Positions 35,122-47,550 are shown, numbered from the stretch's first letter. The stretch is 64,000 nucleotides of DNA from Lantana camara (GCA_037501455.1 CM074863.1:56959501-57023500), one strand, 5' to 3'. Numbers and translations are program-made. The notes: generated by a model from the letters alone, not told the origin.

Positions 35122-38105
35122 TAGGGTTGCAAAACCCGGGTTCTCGTGTCGTGATTGAGTCAGTTTAGGTCGTACGGCATAGGAACAACTTGGCAACGTG
35201 TGCATTGCATTGAATTTTCATGATTAAATTGTTATTAATTGCTCGAAATTTCTTGATATATGTGATCTACTTTCAATTTCGTTGCTTCAGGTGCAATTGC
35301 ATTTTATGTGTTTTGATTGATCTAAATATGTGTCATAAGCATATGCTAATCTACATGCATCTATATTTGAGTGGAATCTTTGGTTACAGGTTCTTGTCAT
35401 GTCAATAAAGCTCTTATCAACCTCACCAACGAGTTCTTCTATCAAACCAATGGAGAGGCTATGGAATTAAAGGATTGGAAGGTCGGGTATTGAATCTGCA
35501 AGGCTACCAACATGGAGTTATATTTCATTACTCAACATCATGATAGAAGGTGGGATTATCTATAAAGATCAGGGACTCGTGGTCTTTTCTAAATGAATCC
35601 ATGTTCTTTGGTGTCCTTACCACGATGCACCATAGCTCTCTTATCGTTCCAAAGAGCCTCATCGGCAGAGAAGTCAGGATAGAAACCACAAGGAAGAATT
35701 TTATCAGCAAGGAGACGGAAGCCTTTAAGAGAACTCAAATTCGGGCCAAAGGGAGAAGAAGATGTAAATTGAGACACTCGGATTTCGGGCAAGGAAGAAG
35801 TCATCTTGAAAGGAGTTAGTGAGAACCGATCGATAGGGCGAGTTCAGGATCAGGGAAATTATGTGCTCAAGTGTAAGCAATCGGAAGATGAGTTAATTCA
35901 ATCATTGAACTCGTAAAGAATAGTTAAAGGAACTTCGACCAAAGTACTATCTAAGACGAAGATTCGGATCATCTTCAAAGACCGATACTTGGAAAGAGTC
36001 AAGATGCCGATTCCATGGGCGTAAAACAAGTTGGGTTTGAGGGATTTTAATTCCGGATCGCTGGAACGCATAAGTGGATACAAGGAAACTTTGAAGATTT
36101 AGAAGAATATGGGTTCAAGAGATCGTGATCTCGGATCATGGAGATTTGAGGACTATGGGACGCATCATCAACAATCGAACAATGTTCAACCTTATGACTT
36201 ATGCTCACAACATCGAGATCAAAGGACAAGATGTCGTGCTAAAGATACCACTATGGTGACAGGTTCAATGCATTCATAGCACGTGCATCATGCATCGCAA
36301 ATTAGTTAATTAAATTCTTATTATATGCGTTTTAATACTCTAATTGTTAAATTATTGCTACATACTTATTTGTTGAATTATGTGTCTTGATGTTGCAATT
36401 CCTTATTTAAAACATTTGTCACATGCATTTATCATCTTAACCCAGCACGCATCATTTTAGTGTTTACTTGTTAGGATTTCGCCGTTTACTACTTCCACTA
36501 TTACTTCGATCAAAGTCCTATTGAACAAAGTGAAGAAGAAACATTTTGGGTTGATAGAGTGGGACAAAGAAGGAAGTGGAAGGTTTCTGGACATATAAAT
36601 TGGATGAGACAAGTTAAGGAATTTAATGAACTTAAACAGGAGTTTGGGGAGTTCAAGAATTTTTTTAAGGGGGAGAGCACGACCAAGAGATAAACTTAAG
36701 ATTTAAGGTTGTGCTCTGAGAGTATTCTAGTAGGAACAATGGCAAATGCAAACCATAGACGATTTGGAAGTTCAAGTGATGGTGATAGGAAAAAGGATAA
36801 ACGGTCTTAACGATGGAACCATCAAAATGAAAGTTAAATCACTATACCCAGCCTGAAGATTGCTAAGGGTTATTCACAGTACGGGATTGGATTTCTGAAG
36901 ATGATGGAATTATGAGGGAGCTTCTGGGAACTCCTAAACTAGCGTTGGAAAAAGGAATTGGATCAAGCTATCATATAATAAGATGGTGCCAATAAAGGTT
37001 AATTCAGTTATGTAGTAAAGGGTTTCGGACGACACATAACAAAGCAAATATTAGTGGGTCATCGGTTGATTTTCCATAATAACCTGGAAGGAAATTTGAG
37101 AAGGAACGAATCGAAAAGGTTTAGCATTAAAGGACTTATATCAAACTTCAAGAATCATTAGGAATGTTTTATCTCCAATTAGGGAGTCTATTGGGCCGGA
37201 AACCGGATGCATACTTAAAGACTTTAAAGGGATGAAGAGATAACTTAAGAAGAAGAAGATGGTAAAGGATTCCTGTTGAGATAGAACATAAGGATGAATA
37301 CCTTAAGATCGGGATTGAACTTTCAAGGTTGTCATGGTTAGCTACCTTCGAGAATATGGTAGACTCTAATATGGGTAAAGATAGTGGATTCGAATCTGAC
37401 ACCGGGATGAATATTCTAAAAGAATATTGGAAGGTCAGTGTTTGGTTACTTAAAAGAGTGGGTCCTGCTGAAGGAAGATTATAGGTGATCAATGAGGGGT
37501 CAAAGGAGGTTAGAGGAAGTAAAAGTCCAAATAAAATTATTAAAAAGGTCTATCATCTTGTCATTGGACACATTAAGGGTATTGGTGACAAGACAAGTAC
37601 TGAACCAGCCTTTGGGGTAGACCATGTCATGGGCCAACATGCTACCAACGTCAACACTCTCGACTATGGTGACGGGTACTTAAAGCATTCATAGCATATG
37701 CATACATGTAATTTAATTTAATTGGTTTCTTAATGCTATATACCTTGCAAATTGATTAATTTCGTTGTTCCTTGTTATATGTTATTGATGTTATTACATG
37801 TCCCTGTGTGACCTACGTGATTATTCCTTATTGTAATTCACATTTTGAATCTTTTCTTCTTGGTATTTATTCTTTGATGTACTTTCTGCTTTTGAGAGAC
37901 GGGGTTCTCTCTTTGTTGTTTCTGAGAGACGGGGTTCTCTTATTGTTGTTTTTGAGAGACGGGGTTCTCTCTTTATTGCTTTTGGGAGACGGGTTCTCTC
38001 ATTATTGTTCATGAGATGGGGTTCTCTCCTTGTTGCTTGCGAGGGACGAGGTACCCTCATTAATTGTTTTTAGGCATGCAGTGAATCCGAGGATGGATTC
38101 TTTTA
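35122..38105 (+). other. Non-coding internal region of LARD-like element
   Basis: About 3 kb. It starts with the leader block shared with 2448-2686. No retroviral domain can be read in six frames. A stretch of about 70 open codons without a start (36474-36692) reads protein-like (TFWVDRVGQRRKWKV) but is unrecognised. A polypurine-like TTTTAAGGGGGAGAG lies at 36663-36676 without an LTR behind it. A similar spacer (CTATGGTGAC followed by GCATTCATAGCA) occurs at about 36250-36290 and 37668-37700, which suggests two duplicated modules. The hairpin array closes the region. Confidence 0.6.
37893..38060 (+). repeat. Tandem hairpin array before polypurine tract
   Basis: Six units of about 29-30 bp with GAGAGACGGGGTTCTCTC or variants, separated by T-rich spacers (TTTGTTGTTT). 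The last unit, GAGGGACGAGGTACCCTC, changes both arms and stays paired. It is the counterpart of 5300-5490. Confidence 0.88.
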
Positions 38106-38124
38106 AGAGGGGGGGGGGGGAGAT
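38105..38124 (+). promoter_or_regulatory. Polypurine tract before 3' LTR
   Basis: AAGAGG and a run of G followed by AGAT directly precede TGTAACGCC. Confidence 0.85.
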
Positions 38125-39959
38125 TGTAACGCCCCGGTTTTTCATTCGTACAAATATGTCGTATGTGTTTATAAATTGCATAATTAAATTATTTAATTAT
38201 GTGATTAATTATTTATAAGTGTTTTAAATATTTAATTTTATTATAAAAATTGTTATTATTTTATTTTATTTTATTTCGTTAAATTGGAAATTGTTTAATT
38301 GATAATTAGTGTTAATGTTAATTAATTATACCTTTAATTATGCTAATTAATTAATTTCTAATAACCGTTGACTTTTATTATTTTAAAAATAGAATTTAAA
38401 TTTGTTTATTAAATTTGGAAATGTTATGAATTGTTAATGCATTGTTTTTGAGTGATTTAAACGTGCTTCGTTCTTATGTGATTTGATATCGAAAATTCAC
38501 GAAAATTAAGTATGTCGTAGATTTATGTGTTATGAACATGTCTATATGCTCGTTTCATGTTTTCGATCTTGTTCGACGTGGTAACGAATTTATTTTGAAT
38601 TGTGGAACCAGATCGGGGGCTAACGAGCTATTAGCGCACCCTTGGTTCCGTGTGTGATATCTTGAGCTCGGGAACTCGGAATCGAGTTCCGTCACCTCTG
38701 ATGAACTCGTATCGAAGATTCGAGTTCAATAGAACAAGCCTCATATTTTTCTAAGCTTGTTTTGACCTCCGAACTTTAACCGAAACTTGTGACGTTCGCC
38801 TAACTGACCCCCTTCCACCATTTGAATCATAACTTGAATCATGGTTAACCAAACTAAGTGAAACTTGAACCATAGTTCACCTAACTCACTCCCCTACAGT
38901 CTTACATCAGCTCAAACCGAGATCATAACCAAGAAAGAAAGAAAATCAGCTGCAACTTGGAGAAAACCCTCCATTTCTCGTCAGTATTCCCTTTGAGAGA
39001 TTTTGAGCTCCAATCTCTTCCAAACTCAACCAAATTCAAGGGGTAAGTTTATGATTGTTTTCTCCACTCAATTTTAGTCATTTTGATCCATGAATCTCTG
39101 AGTTTTAACCATGATTGACTGAGATGTGATTATGTGAATGAATAGTTAGATTAAAGCTCCAATATTTGAAACCTTGACTTTGATGCGATCTTTATGTGAA
39201 TTAATGCATGGTTCTTGTTTCTTTGAGCTTTATAATCTGAATTATTACCTTCCTTTTCATGGTTTATGCTTGTATGAATTTTACCTTGTTTGTAGCGTGA
39301 AACCGTGGCTGAAATGGATGGAATGGAAGCATGATTTTGATCGCTTTTCTTGTCCTTGTTGTGTGAGCTTTTGCTGCCTTCTTGCTTGCTTCTTCATGTT
39401 GCTTTTTCTGTTGTTTTGTTGTTGTGAGCTGCTTCTATTTGCTGGTGTTGGCTCCTGTTATGTTTTGATAGAAAACAGGGGACGAGGAGGGTTGCTGCTG
39501 CTGCTCTGTTTCTGCAACACTCTCCCCGGGCGGGGAGAGTTTTAACTGATTTTGTCCCCGGCCGGGGACACCTCTTGCAGTAGCTTCTACCTTCCTTCTA
39601 CCCGTCCGGGTGCTTTTCTGTGTAATTCTTTACCCGGGTGGGTAGTGTGCTGCTGCTGCGTCTTCTTCCCTTCTTTCTTTGCTGCTGTTTCTTTTTCTTT
39701 TGTTGCTACTGTTATTGTGCGTGTATATGTATATATAGCCTGCTGCTGCTGCATGTTGAATTGTGGTGTTCAGGACTGTGTTATGTATTTTGCTATTAGC
39801 TGCATGAAATCTTATGCATGTACATGTATGCTTGTGTGTTTGTATATATATATAGCTGCTGGTTTTGTGCTTGGTAAAGGAAAGCTTTTGCTTAAATGAT
39901 TGGTGCAACATATAAGCAATTGAATTTGAATTTGGGTTGCTTGTGTGCATGTGAAGTGA

Positions 39960-40023
<64 letters not shown>

Positions 40024-40134
40024 GCATGGGGTGTTACGTGTGTATATATACATATATACATATTGTGTGCATGTATTTATTAAATTGGTGCATGGTATAT
40101 GTGTGTATATTAATATTATAATAGTATGCATGGG

Positions 40135-40202
<68 letters not shown>

Positions 40203-40217
40203 ATTATTATTATTTAC

Positions 40218-40254
<37 letters not shown>

Positions 40255-41700
40255 TATTTACATGCATGAATATATATATCTTTGCATGATTATTGTACAC
40301 CTTATACTATATTATATAAATGCGTGATCATTATTTGAATTACGTTATAATATTATATAGTATATTATATATTTTAAGTATGATTTAATTTATTTCAATT
40401 TTAGAATTTAATTGTTATCTATTTCGCGTAATTTAATTACTGATCATGATTTGAATCTTTTTATTTGTTTAATTTCTAATTGTAAAAGTGAAATAGTACG
40501 TGCTATAATTGTTATATGAAATTTTTGGATTCATTTAATATGAAATGTGAAGTTATGAACTTGAAAAATATGAACTCTTCCTTTAACAAATGAATGGCTT
40601 GTTTATATGCCTTAAATACATTAACAGTGCACATGAACGTGTTCTTGACATAATATCGTCTTTTATGCATTCATATCATGTGCATTACATTGTCGTGCGT
40701 CATATATGGTTCATATGGAGTCTTGAGTCTCACGTACACACTATGTTGTCTTTGTACAGTTTTCTCCAGGGTGGAGATGCAGGGTTCCTAGGACACCTCA
40801 AGTCTTTCTTTCTTTTGGTTTTATCGGTAAGGTGTAACAGGTGGGTTTCTCTTCTAATAGCTAAATCGACCCGATATATCCCTTACGTGAAATGTTTTAA
40901 GCCAAAATAGTATATTTATATATCGAGTCATTTTGGGTAAATGATTTCAAACGTATGACCCCTTTTTATTTATGAACCCTTACCCAATGTTCTGGTGAGA
41001 TCAGTGAGCACATTGTTTATGGGGGCCCGGGACTATGTATACGTGGCTATCCGAGGAAGCTCGGGCTGACGGTGATCCCCGTGCACTAGTCCCAACAAAT
41101 AATGACGACGAAACGGATCTCGTTAGGAGTTTTGACGAGAAAATGCTAGTCGGGCAATGAGGACTCATGAACCTCATTACCACTATGTATGAGGTGGTCG
41201 GGTCTTGCTAACCTGTCCACCTCCTGGAGGAAAAAGGTGTAAGTGTTTATGATTATGAATGTGCATGATATGAATACGAATATGTATGAATGTGTATGAT
41301 CACTAATGAAAAGATTGAATTGATATGCACACACGAGGAGAAGGTTGGAGATTATGCACGCCCCCTCGCCGGGCTATGAAACCTTATGAATGAAATGAAT
41401 GAATCTGATAGCTGTAATCCCGAGCGTTGCTTTCCTTTGTTTTACCCATTTGGGAAATATCTTAAAAACCTCGCACGGGATTATAGCGTGCATGTGTGGG
41501 TGTTTAAATTCTGCGATATTATATATGATATACCCTGTTTTATACCCACCAGTCACCTATAGACTGAACCCGGCTATGTTTTCAGTGTTTTTCAGTTTTT
41601 GGAGTGCTAGGCGGGAAGTCGAGTCTGTCGAGTCCCTTGATCGAGTTGGAGTCTATTCATATGCATTTTGTAAAGTAATTAAGTTATAGATTCATGTATG
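38125..41700 (+). mobile_element. 3' LTR of LARD-like element, 3' end deleted
   Basis: It matches 29100-30560 and 32798-34820. Hairpins are at 39519-39540 and 39553-39570. Its (TA)n tracts at 39961-40020 and 40137-40250 are far longer than in the 5' LTR. It has a donor-like GTAAGT at 39043-39048 and a CAGTCA/AGACTG hairpin at about 41552-41572. It stops at ATTCATGTATG, where an unrelated minus-strand LTR piece begins. The 123-residue ORF at 39174-39545 is mirrored at 30140-30511 but has no conserved domain. Confidence 0.9.
39961..40250. repeat. Expanded TA microsatellites in 3' LTR
   Basis: Near-pure TA runs at 39961-40020 and 40137-40198, then ATT repeats and another TA run to about 40250. 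The matching tracts in the 5' LTR (33160-33180 and 33290-33360) are much shorter. Confidence 0.9.
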
Positions 41701-44062
41701 ACCCTCAGGTTCCCATCCCCCTACCAAACCTCCTGGCCAGGTTCCGGGTTAGTCCTATCAAGGTGGAGACTACGCTCAGGCTTAACCCGATGGCCCGCTG
41801 CCGTACCAAGCGTCCTGACTCGTAGGCTCCGGGGCCCATCAAATACTAATATAAAAACCAATACGAATACAAAGCAATAAATAACCCGCAACTGATCATA
41901 ACTATACGTAACGATCTTACCTTGCAATAACTATGCTATACATAACTCTCCGTGCCAACTCCTTAGCATATCCATAACTCGTAGCTCCCGGCTCATAAGA
42001 GGAGCACGGTTTGAAGCATAGTTCAATGTTGCAACATCGAACAAATAAATAACAAATCAAAACAAGCGTACATAGGCTTGTACATAGCGTATCATACTTG
42101 CAAAGGCTTAACACATTCCTAAACGTACATATTTCACACATATTTACTTATACTTAAGGTTATAGTTCGCATGCATAGAAAACGAGCGCATTTCATAGGA
42201 TTTAACTAGAACCTAACCTCACCTTACACCAACGGAACCAAGAACAAGACGATTGATCCACCCCGGAAGCAACACAGCTAACGTAACACCACCCCGGGTG
42301 CACCTGAACAAACTAAAGACAAAACACGGAACTTAGACTCAAGGATGAACCACATAGACGCACGGCGTATGCATAGACACTTAAGAGATGCAAATACATA
42401 TTCAAAGTTCATATTCAAACTCATTTCATGCAAAGAAATGTATTTCACAAAGTGGAGATAAATAACAAGGTTCATATGTGCTTTGTGCAAACAATTCACA
42501 TTACTTAAGCAACATAAAATGCATATAAGAACAAATACATACACAAACATATGATATAACAAGTTAGGAACGAGTTTGGAGGTGAAAAGGTGCAAGAAAA
42601 GTGGAAGAAAAGCATAAGAAATGGTTCCGAGCAAAAACGGGCAAAAGCCTAAAATTTTCTAAAACGGACAAGCTGTAGAAAAACGATCATAACTAGAGTT
42701 TGACAAATGTGAATTAAGTTTTGTTTCCTGGAAATGAAACTAGACACATAGATCTTTCCAATAGTATATGGATCGAATCACGGTTCAAAGCGAGGAGAAA
42801 ATGGCGTAGGTTTGAAGTTAGACGAAAGTAGAATTCCAGTGAAGTGGTGACACAATTTTCAAACGGTTATATCTCACAATCGAGAATGAATTTTAGGTTG
42901 ATTCTAATTGGAGAATGTTCTAGACTCAAAAAGGTTGATTGTATCCAAAATTCAGGTCAATCGGAACTCGGATGAAGGGTCAACGGAACAAAACAAACTC
43001 AAACAGAAAACAGGGGAGGATCCACGGATCCGAAGCTCCTGTCTCAAATCCACAACCGAAGATTCGATACAGGCCCAAAATATGCAGTAAAATAGGGCAT
43101 TAAAGCGGGAGAAGCCAAAAATCATCAAAACACAAGCATATCTCTACCAAATCACCTCAAATTCAAGACATAAGTTCATATATACATGCTCTAACATATA
43201 TCTCAAATTCGAGGCATGAAAATAAGGATTAAACGAGTTTCCATTAAAGCACAATCAAGGTCCATTAAAGGAGTTTCAAGAAACGAGCAACCAATGATCA
43301 AAATTTCAACAATTAAACGACAAGAGAGTTCACGGAAACAACATATATCAATCCTAGAGCATTTAATTCAAGTATGGAGACATGGGAGCAAATTTCACAT
43401 ATTTTGTACTATTCGTCTTCTTCTCCAAAGGTAAGAGGACAATCGAGGAAAAAGAGAGTTAATCGGAGGAAATCGAAGCAGTCAAAGAGGAGAAAACATT
43501 GCTTACCTTGGATCGTTGATTGGGTAAGCGAGGAAGTTGGAACTTGAGCTCAAAGGTGTGGAGTTGGAGAAAACCTTCTTTTCTTCTCTTCTTCTCTCTT
43601 TGGATCGATGCAAGCAAGAATGAGGGAGAGAGAGAGTGGTTTAGTTTATTAAGGCCAAGAAAATCGGTTCGGTTCGGTTCGGTTCGGTTTAAGACGGGTT
43701 CGGTTCAATCGGTTAGAAATTAAATCGGTAGGGAGGTCAAACGGCTTTAGAAAAAGGCAAGGCTAGTCCCGTTGGACCCGAATCGTCGAAATGAATTCAA
43801 AAGGGAAGTCGGAATTCAAATTGAAATTCCCGAGCTCAAGGAGCCACGAAGGCTCAAACACCCTAATTACAATTAGGTCCCTAATTTGCAAATATTGGAC
43901 GATTGAGTCCAAGTACATTAATTAAATTCTAACGCGCACATAGTTAAAAATAAAATACAAATTGACATGTAAGACATGTGAATAACACATAAGTCACGAA
44001 AATATAGAATTAAACTCCCTCGTAATGCCATACCTGGATTACCGAGAAGACAGGGTGTCACA

Positions 44063-44466
44063 CTTTAAGTACTTCAAAGGCAGTTGCTAGTCGGGAAATT
44101 GCATTGTCTAGTGTAATTTCGAGTCTAGCTAGGTTACACTCATGTTTGTATCACACACTTATTTTTTTATATTGATGTTACGATGAGGCCGTGTGGCCAT
44201 TACTCTTGTTCTCGTGGTTTGTATATTTGCTACTTAGAGATTATATACTTGATTTTGGTTCGGTGCTATTTAGCTTCGACGCATTCTTGATATTGTTCTT
44301 GTTATTGTTGGTTGGATATTTGAACTTGTTGGTATAGGGTTAGTCCCGCCTAACCGGGTCCGTATCGTGTCTCCCGTTCGCTGTGATTGAGCTTATATGC
44401 GGACTATATTAGTATATCAGTTTGGTCCTAGTGCGGAGGTGCGGTGGCCCACATTCGGGTGCTACA
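44063..44466 (+). mobile_element. Plus-strand LTR, right end
   Basis: It begins with the second CTTTA copy and continues the LTR of 27411-28849. It ends CATTCGGGTGCTACA at 44466, after the family's CTCCCGTTCGC block. No primer-binding site follows, so it is a solo LTR end. The next bases, GCCTG, would be its duplication; the partner was lost with the 5' truncation. Confidence 0.75.
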
Positions 44467-45367
44467 GCCTGCCCCACCACCAATCTGTGCGTAGCCGCGC
44501 CGCCAGGCTCGGGGGTGCGCACACAATATGTGTGTGCAGGCAGCCCCATGTACCATTCACCAGCGCCTCATCTGGAAGCAAGCACACAAGCAGTGCGTAT
44601 GGCGCGCACACACACGGCCCCACAACATTGTACACGCAGCCCTGCGTGCTCCACATCCTGTTTCTGCCTATGTGCAATTGTGAAGACCTTAGCCCAAATA
44701 AGTGTTGAGTGCCCATATTAACTGATTTGAGCTTAAGGGTGAGGGAATGGCTATAGAACTTGGTTTCTCTTACTTCTTTTCTCCAAGGGCTGAACGTGTT
44801 GTGTAAAATGGGGGAAAAGAAATGAGGTTCAGCCCTTTAGGGGGCTGAAAATGGGTTGGGTAGGGTTAAACGGGTCAGTTCAACATAATCCAATGGCTAA
44901 AAGCATGCGGGTTCAAACGGCTTCAGAAAATTAAGAGGCTAGTTCCGTTAGACTTGAATCATCAAAATGAATCCAATGACGAAGTCAGAATTCGAACTCG
45001 AATTCCTAAGCTCAATTTAGCCGAAAAATAACTTAAAACACCATAATTGCAATTAGCTCCCTAAACTCTTAAAAGAGTCAAATAGGTCCACCACCTATTT
45101 TCAATTTAACCCAAGACATTCACATAACTTGCAATTAAATCCATATAACATATAAATCAATCCGTTCCATGAAATTAACATGCTTTTCTTCGAATTCATG
45201 TTAAAACAATTCCGAACGTATAATTGCATTTCAATTTTAAAGACTTAAAGGAATTAGGACACTTAAATAAATTAGATATCACAAAATTCAAACTAAAAGA
45301 ACATAAATACGTAAATAAATTCACTCGTGACATCATACCTGAACCGACGAAGAAGCGGGGTGTCACA
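44467..45367 (-). mobile_element. Minus-strand LTR fragment (5' half)
   Basis: On the minus strand it begins TGTGACACCCCGC at 45367 and runs through the family's AACTCGGATT-like block to a cassette with CACGCAG-CC-CTGCGTG (44633-44648) and GCACACA/TGTGTGC (about 44521-44540). The other half is not present. Overlapping ORFs at 44397-44721 reflect this GC-rich cassette. Confidence 0.7.
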
Positions 45368-46123
45368 TATCCCTCCCTGTAGGCGCAATAAATACACCCT
45401 TCCCTTGCAACCACTCTGACAGGGCAGGTACAGCAGGTCATACCGAAAAAGACCAACGTCATTCATCGCCATGCCTGTCAGTCCTCACCTTTGACTGCGT
45501 GTATTTGCACGCAGGAAGCTCCCAACTATAAATAATCATTCATTTATTGCTCAGGTATGACACTATTCCAGCGTTTAATAGATTCTCCCCTACTCACTCA
45601 TATCGACCTAGTTTGATCCAATAGTTTGACTTGGCGTTGAAGTGCCAAAACGGGTACAACCTTGATATTCCCCCGTTATGGCCTTTAAACTCACGTTTGC
45701 TCCCTTTTCGCGCTTCAAGAGATCCAAAATCTTCTCCATAATACAAATTTCTTGAGTGATTGAGAGTCCACTTCTCTCGTTCCGTACACATCCGAATTTA
45801 GACACCATACCTAAAAAATTTATTTTCCACAAATTATATTTGAGGCTCTGGAAATGTGGCTGGACCGTTTTTTATTTGGTTATTCCAAATAACTAAGGCT
45901 AAGGCTCAGTGTCTTTTGATTTATCAGTACAATACACATAAATACGATCTATAGAAATTTTCTATTATTATTATCACTGTTTTACAAGAAAACTGTTGAG
46001 GCAAAATAAAACATACTTCATGAAAATGCAATTATATATATATTTTTAAAACATAGTGGGACCCCGAGGCTTTTTGTTGTAAGAAATTGATGAAGAGGAC
46101 TGATGATGCCCATCATAAGACCC
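45368..46123. other. Unassigned stretch, possible old LTR remnant
   Basis: It contains CAACTATAAATAATC near 45523-45537, followed by CATTTATTGCTCAGG, which resembles the promoter part of an LTR, possibly Tat-type. Two overlapping minus-strand ORFs at 45594-45832 have no recognisable domain. No boundaries are visible. Confidence 0.35.
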
Positions 46124-46131
46124 GTGATAAC

Positions 46132-46915
46132 TAGGGGTGTAAACGGATAATAAACCGATCGAATGTATGATTACCATATCCTTATCCGTTTATGATTCGG
46201 ACGGATACGGATAATATCCTTTTAAATCGAATTCGGATAATATCCTTTTTATACGGATACAAGGCGGATTCGGATGGATTCGGATTTTAATCGGATTTTC
46301 AACTATTCAAAATTTGACATAAATTATTTATTTATATAACTTCGAACTTTTAATCAGATTATCAACTATTCATTTATAGATAAATTATTTAACTTTGAAT
46401 ATATATATTTTAGACTAATAGAGAAATAATAAGTATATCTATATAGATCATTTTTATGTTTTAGCGAATGTATAAATGTGGTGAAATTATAAATTTTATC
46501 ATATAATTAATTTGAAATATAATACTTTTATTAATAACATAATATATGTTAATTATATTATCTCTATATGAATATTGACGTGAAGATATAGTTACTAATA
46601 AAACCTAAGGTTTTTCTTTAATAAATGCGCTAAAAAATTTACTTAATATTAATAATTTATCATACATACACAGTTTTGTGTATATATTTTAATATAATAC
46701 ATTATTTATCGGATACGAATTACGGATAAATCGGATAACGGATATATCTAACGGATAATGAAACGGATCGGATGTTAAACGGATCGAATGTCTTATTACC
46801 ATATCCTTATCCGTTTATAATTCGGATGTCTATAATCGAATACGGATAATATCCTCTTGAAACGGATTCGGATGCGGATGGATATCGGATTTTCGAATAT
46901 CCATTTACAGTCCTA
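46132..46915. mobile_element. hAT-type MITE with GTGATAAC duplication
   Basis: It begins TAGGGGTGTAAACGGATA and ends ATCCATTTACAGTCCTA. The 8-bp duplication GTGATAAC is exact at 46124-46131 and 46916-46923. Inside, CGGATA-rich subterminal repeats (ATCCTTATCCGTTTAT, ACGGATAATATCC) occur in both orientations at both ends, with an AT-rich middle. It has no coding sequence. TIR sequence and duplication size match hAT elements. Confidence 0.93.
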
Positions 46916-47226
46916 GTGATAACTATCACACCTTGCAATCATTATATTTGTAATATTACATAACTATGTTACTAATATATATATATATATTTGGTTACAA
47001 CTATGTAACTATATATATATATATAAATTAGAGCAAATTACATTTTTGGTCCCATAGGATTGGGCGATTTGCAATTTTGGTCCCACTATTTTAAAAAGTG
47101 ACAATTTTGGTCCCGTAGGTTTCAATTTGTGACAATTTTGGTCCCAACCGTTAAATGGCGGACGGAAACCGTTAAGTGTGAGAAAAGTCAAATAAAATAA
47201 TTAACAAAAAAATCCTAAAGAAATTC

Positions 47227-47295
47227 GTAGCCTAGTTGGTTAGGGCGTTTTGTTCCAAGCTAAGGGTCATGGGTTCAAACCCACGCCATTACCAT
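47227..47295 (+). other. tRNA-like sequence inside left TIR
   Basis: TAGCCTAGTTGGTTAGGGC fits a pol III A box and folds as a D arm (GCCT with GGGC). GGGTTCAAACCC fits a B box. The anticodon-loop position would read CCA. The acceptor stem does not pair and the T stem is imperfect, so it is not a functional tRNA gene. A T run follows at about 47294. Confidence 0.55.
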
Positions 47296-47504
47296 TTTTT
47301 TTCCTCAAACAATTATATGCTTAAATATATTTTAATTTTAATAATAATATAATATAAATATATTATTATATTATTATTAAAATTAATTTATGTTTTAACA
47401 TAATAATTACACGTATATGATATATTAATATATCATATTTAATACATAAAGTATATAAGTATTATTTTTTATAAATACATAATATATATTTTATATATTA
47501 ATAT

Positions 47505-47550
<46 letters not shown>

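Larger units (their letters stand above)
29100..41700 (+). mobile_element. LARD-like element with about 3.8 kb LTRs and a 3 kb non-coding core
   Basis: Order: 5' LTR 29100-35100 (with a nested solo LTR), primer-binding site 35109-35121, internal region 35122-38105, polypurine tract, 3' LTR 38125-41700 (its last roughly 280 bp deleted). The LTRs are alike to within a few percent by eye, apart from microsatellites. No gag, protease, RT or integrase motif is visible in the internal region, so the element would depend on another element's proteins. Left flank TACCT; the right duplication was lost with the deletion. Confidence 0.88.
28850..44062 (-). mobile_element. Minus-strand solo LTR with CTTTA duplication, split by a 12.6 kb element
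   Basis: The LTR pieces are 28850-29099 and 41701-44062. On the minus strand it begins TGTGACACCCTG at 44062 and ends GGGGTGCTACA at 28850. The 5-bp duplication CTTTA is exact at 28845-28849 and 44063-44067. Roughly 0.5 kb of its middle is missing at the 41700/41701 junction, by comparison with 12850-13620. It contains a donor-like GTAAGC at 43501-43506 and a GGATCC-AC-GGATCC hairpin at 43018-43031. The ORFs at 42278-43723 show no domain. Confidence 0.87.

Noticed and set aside
30140..39545. 123-residue ORF present in both LTRs of the LARD-like element (30140-30511 and 39174-39545)
   Set aside because: The copies match because the LTRs are recent. The ORF has no conserved domain, is Leu/Cys-rich from T-rich sequence, and runs into the variable hairpin cassette.
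45594..45832. Overlapping minus-strand ORFs of 65 and 74 residues
   Set aside because: No start context, domain or neighbouring exon supports either, so they are mentioned only as part of an unassigned stretch.
47227..47295. Functional tRNA gene (anticodon position CCA)
   Set aside because: The acceptor stem does not pair and the T stem has mismatches, although the D arm and A/B boxes look good.
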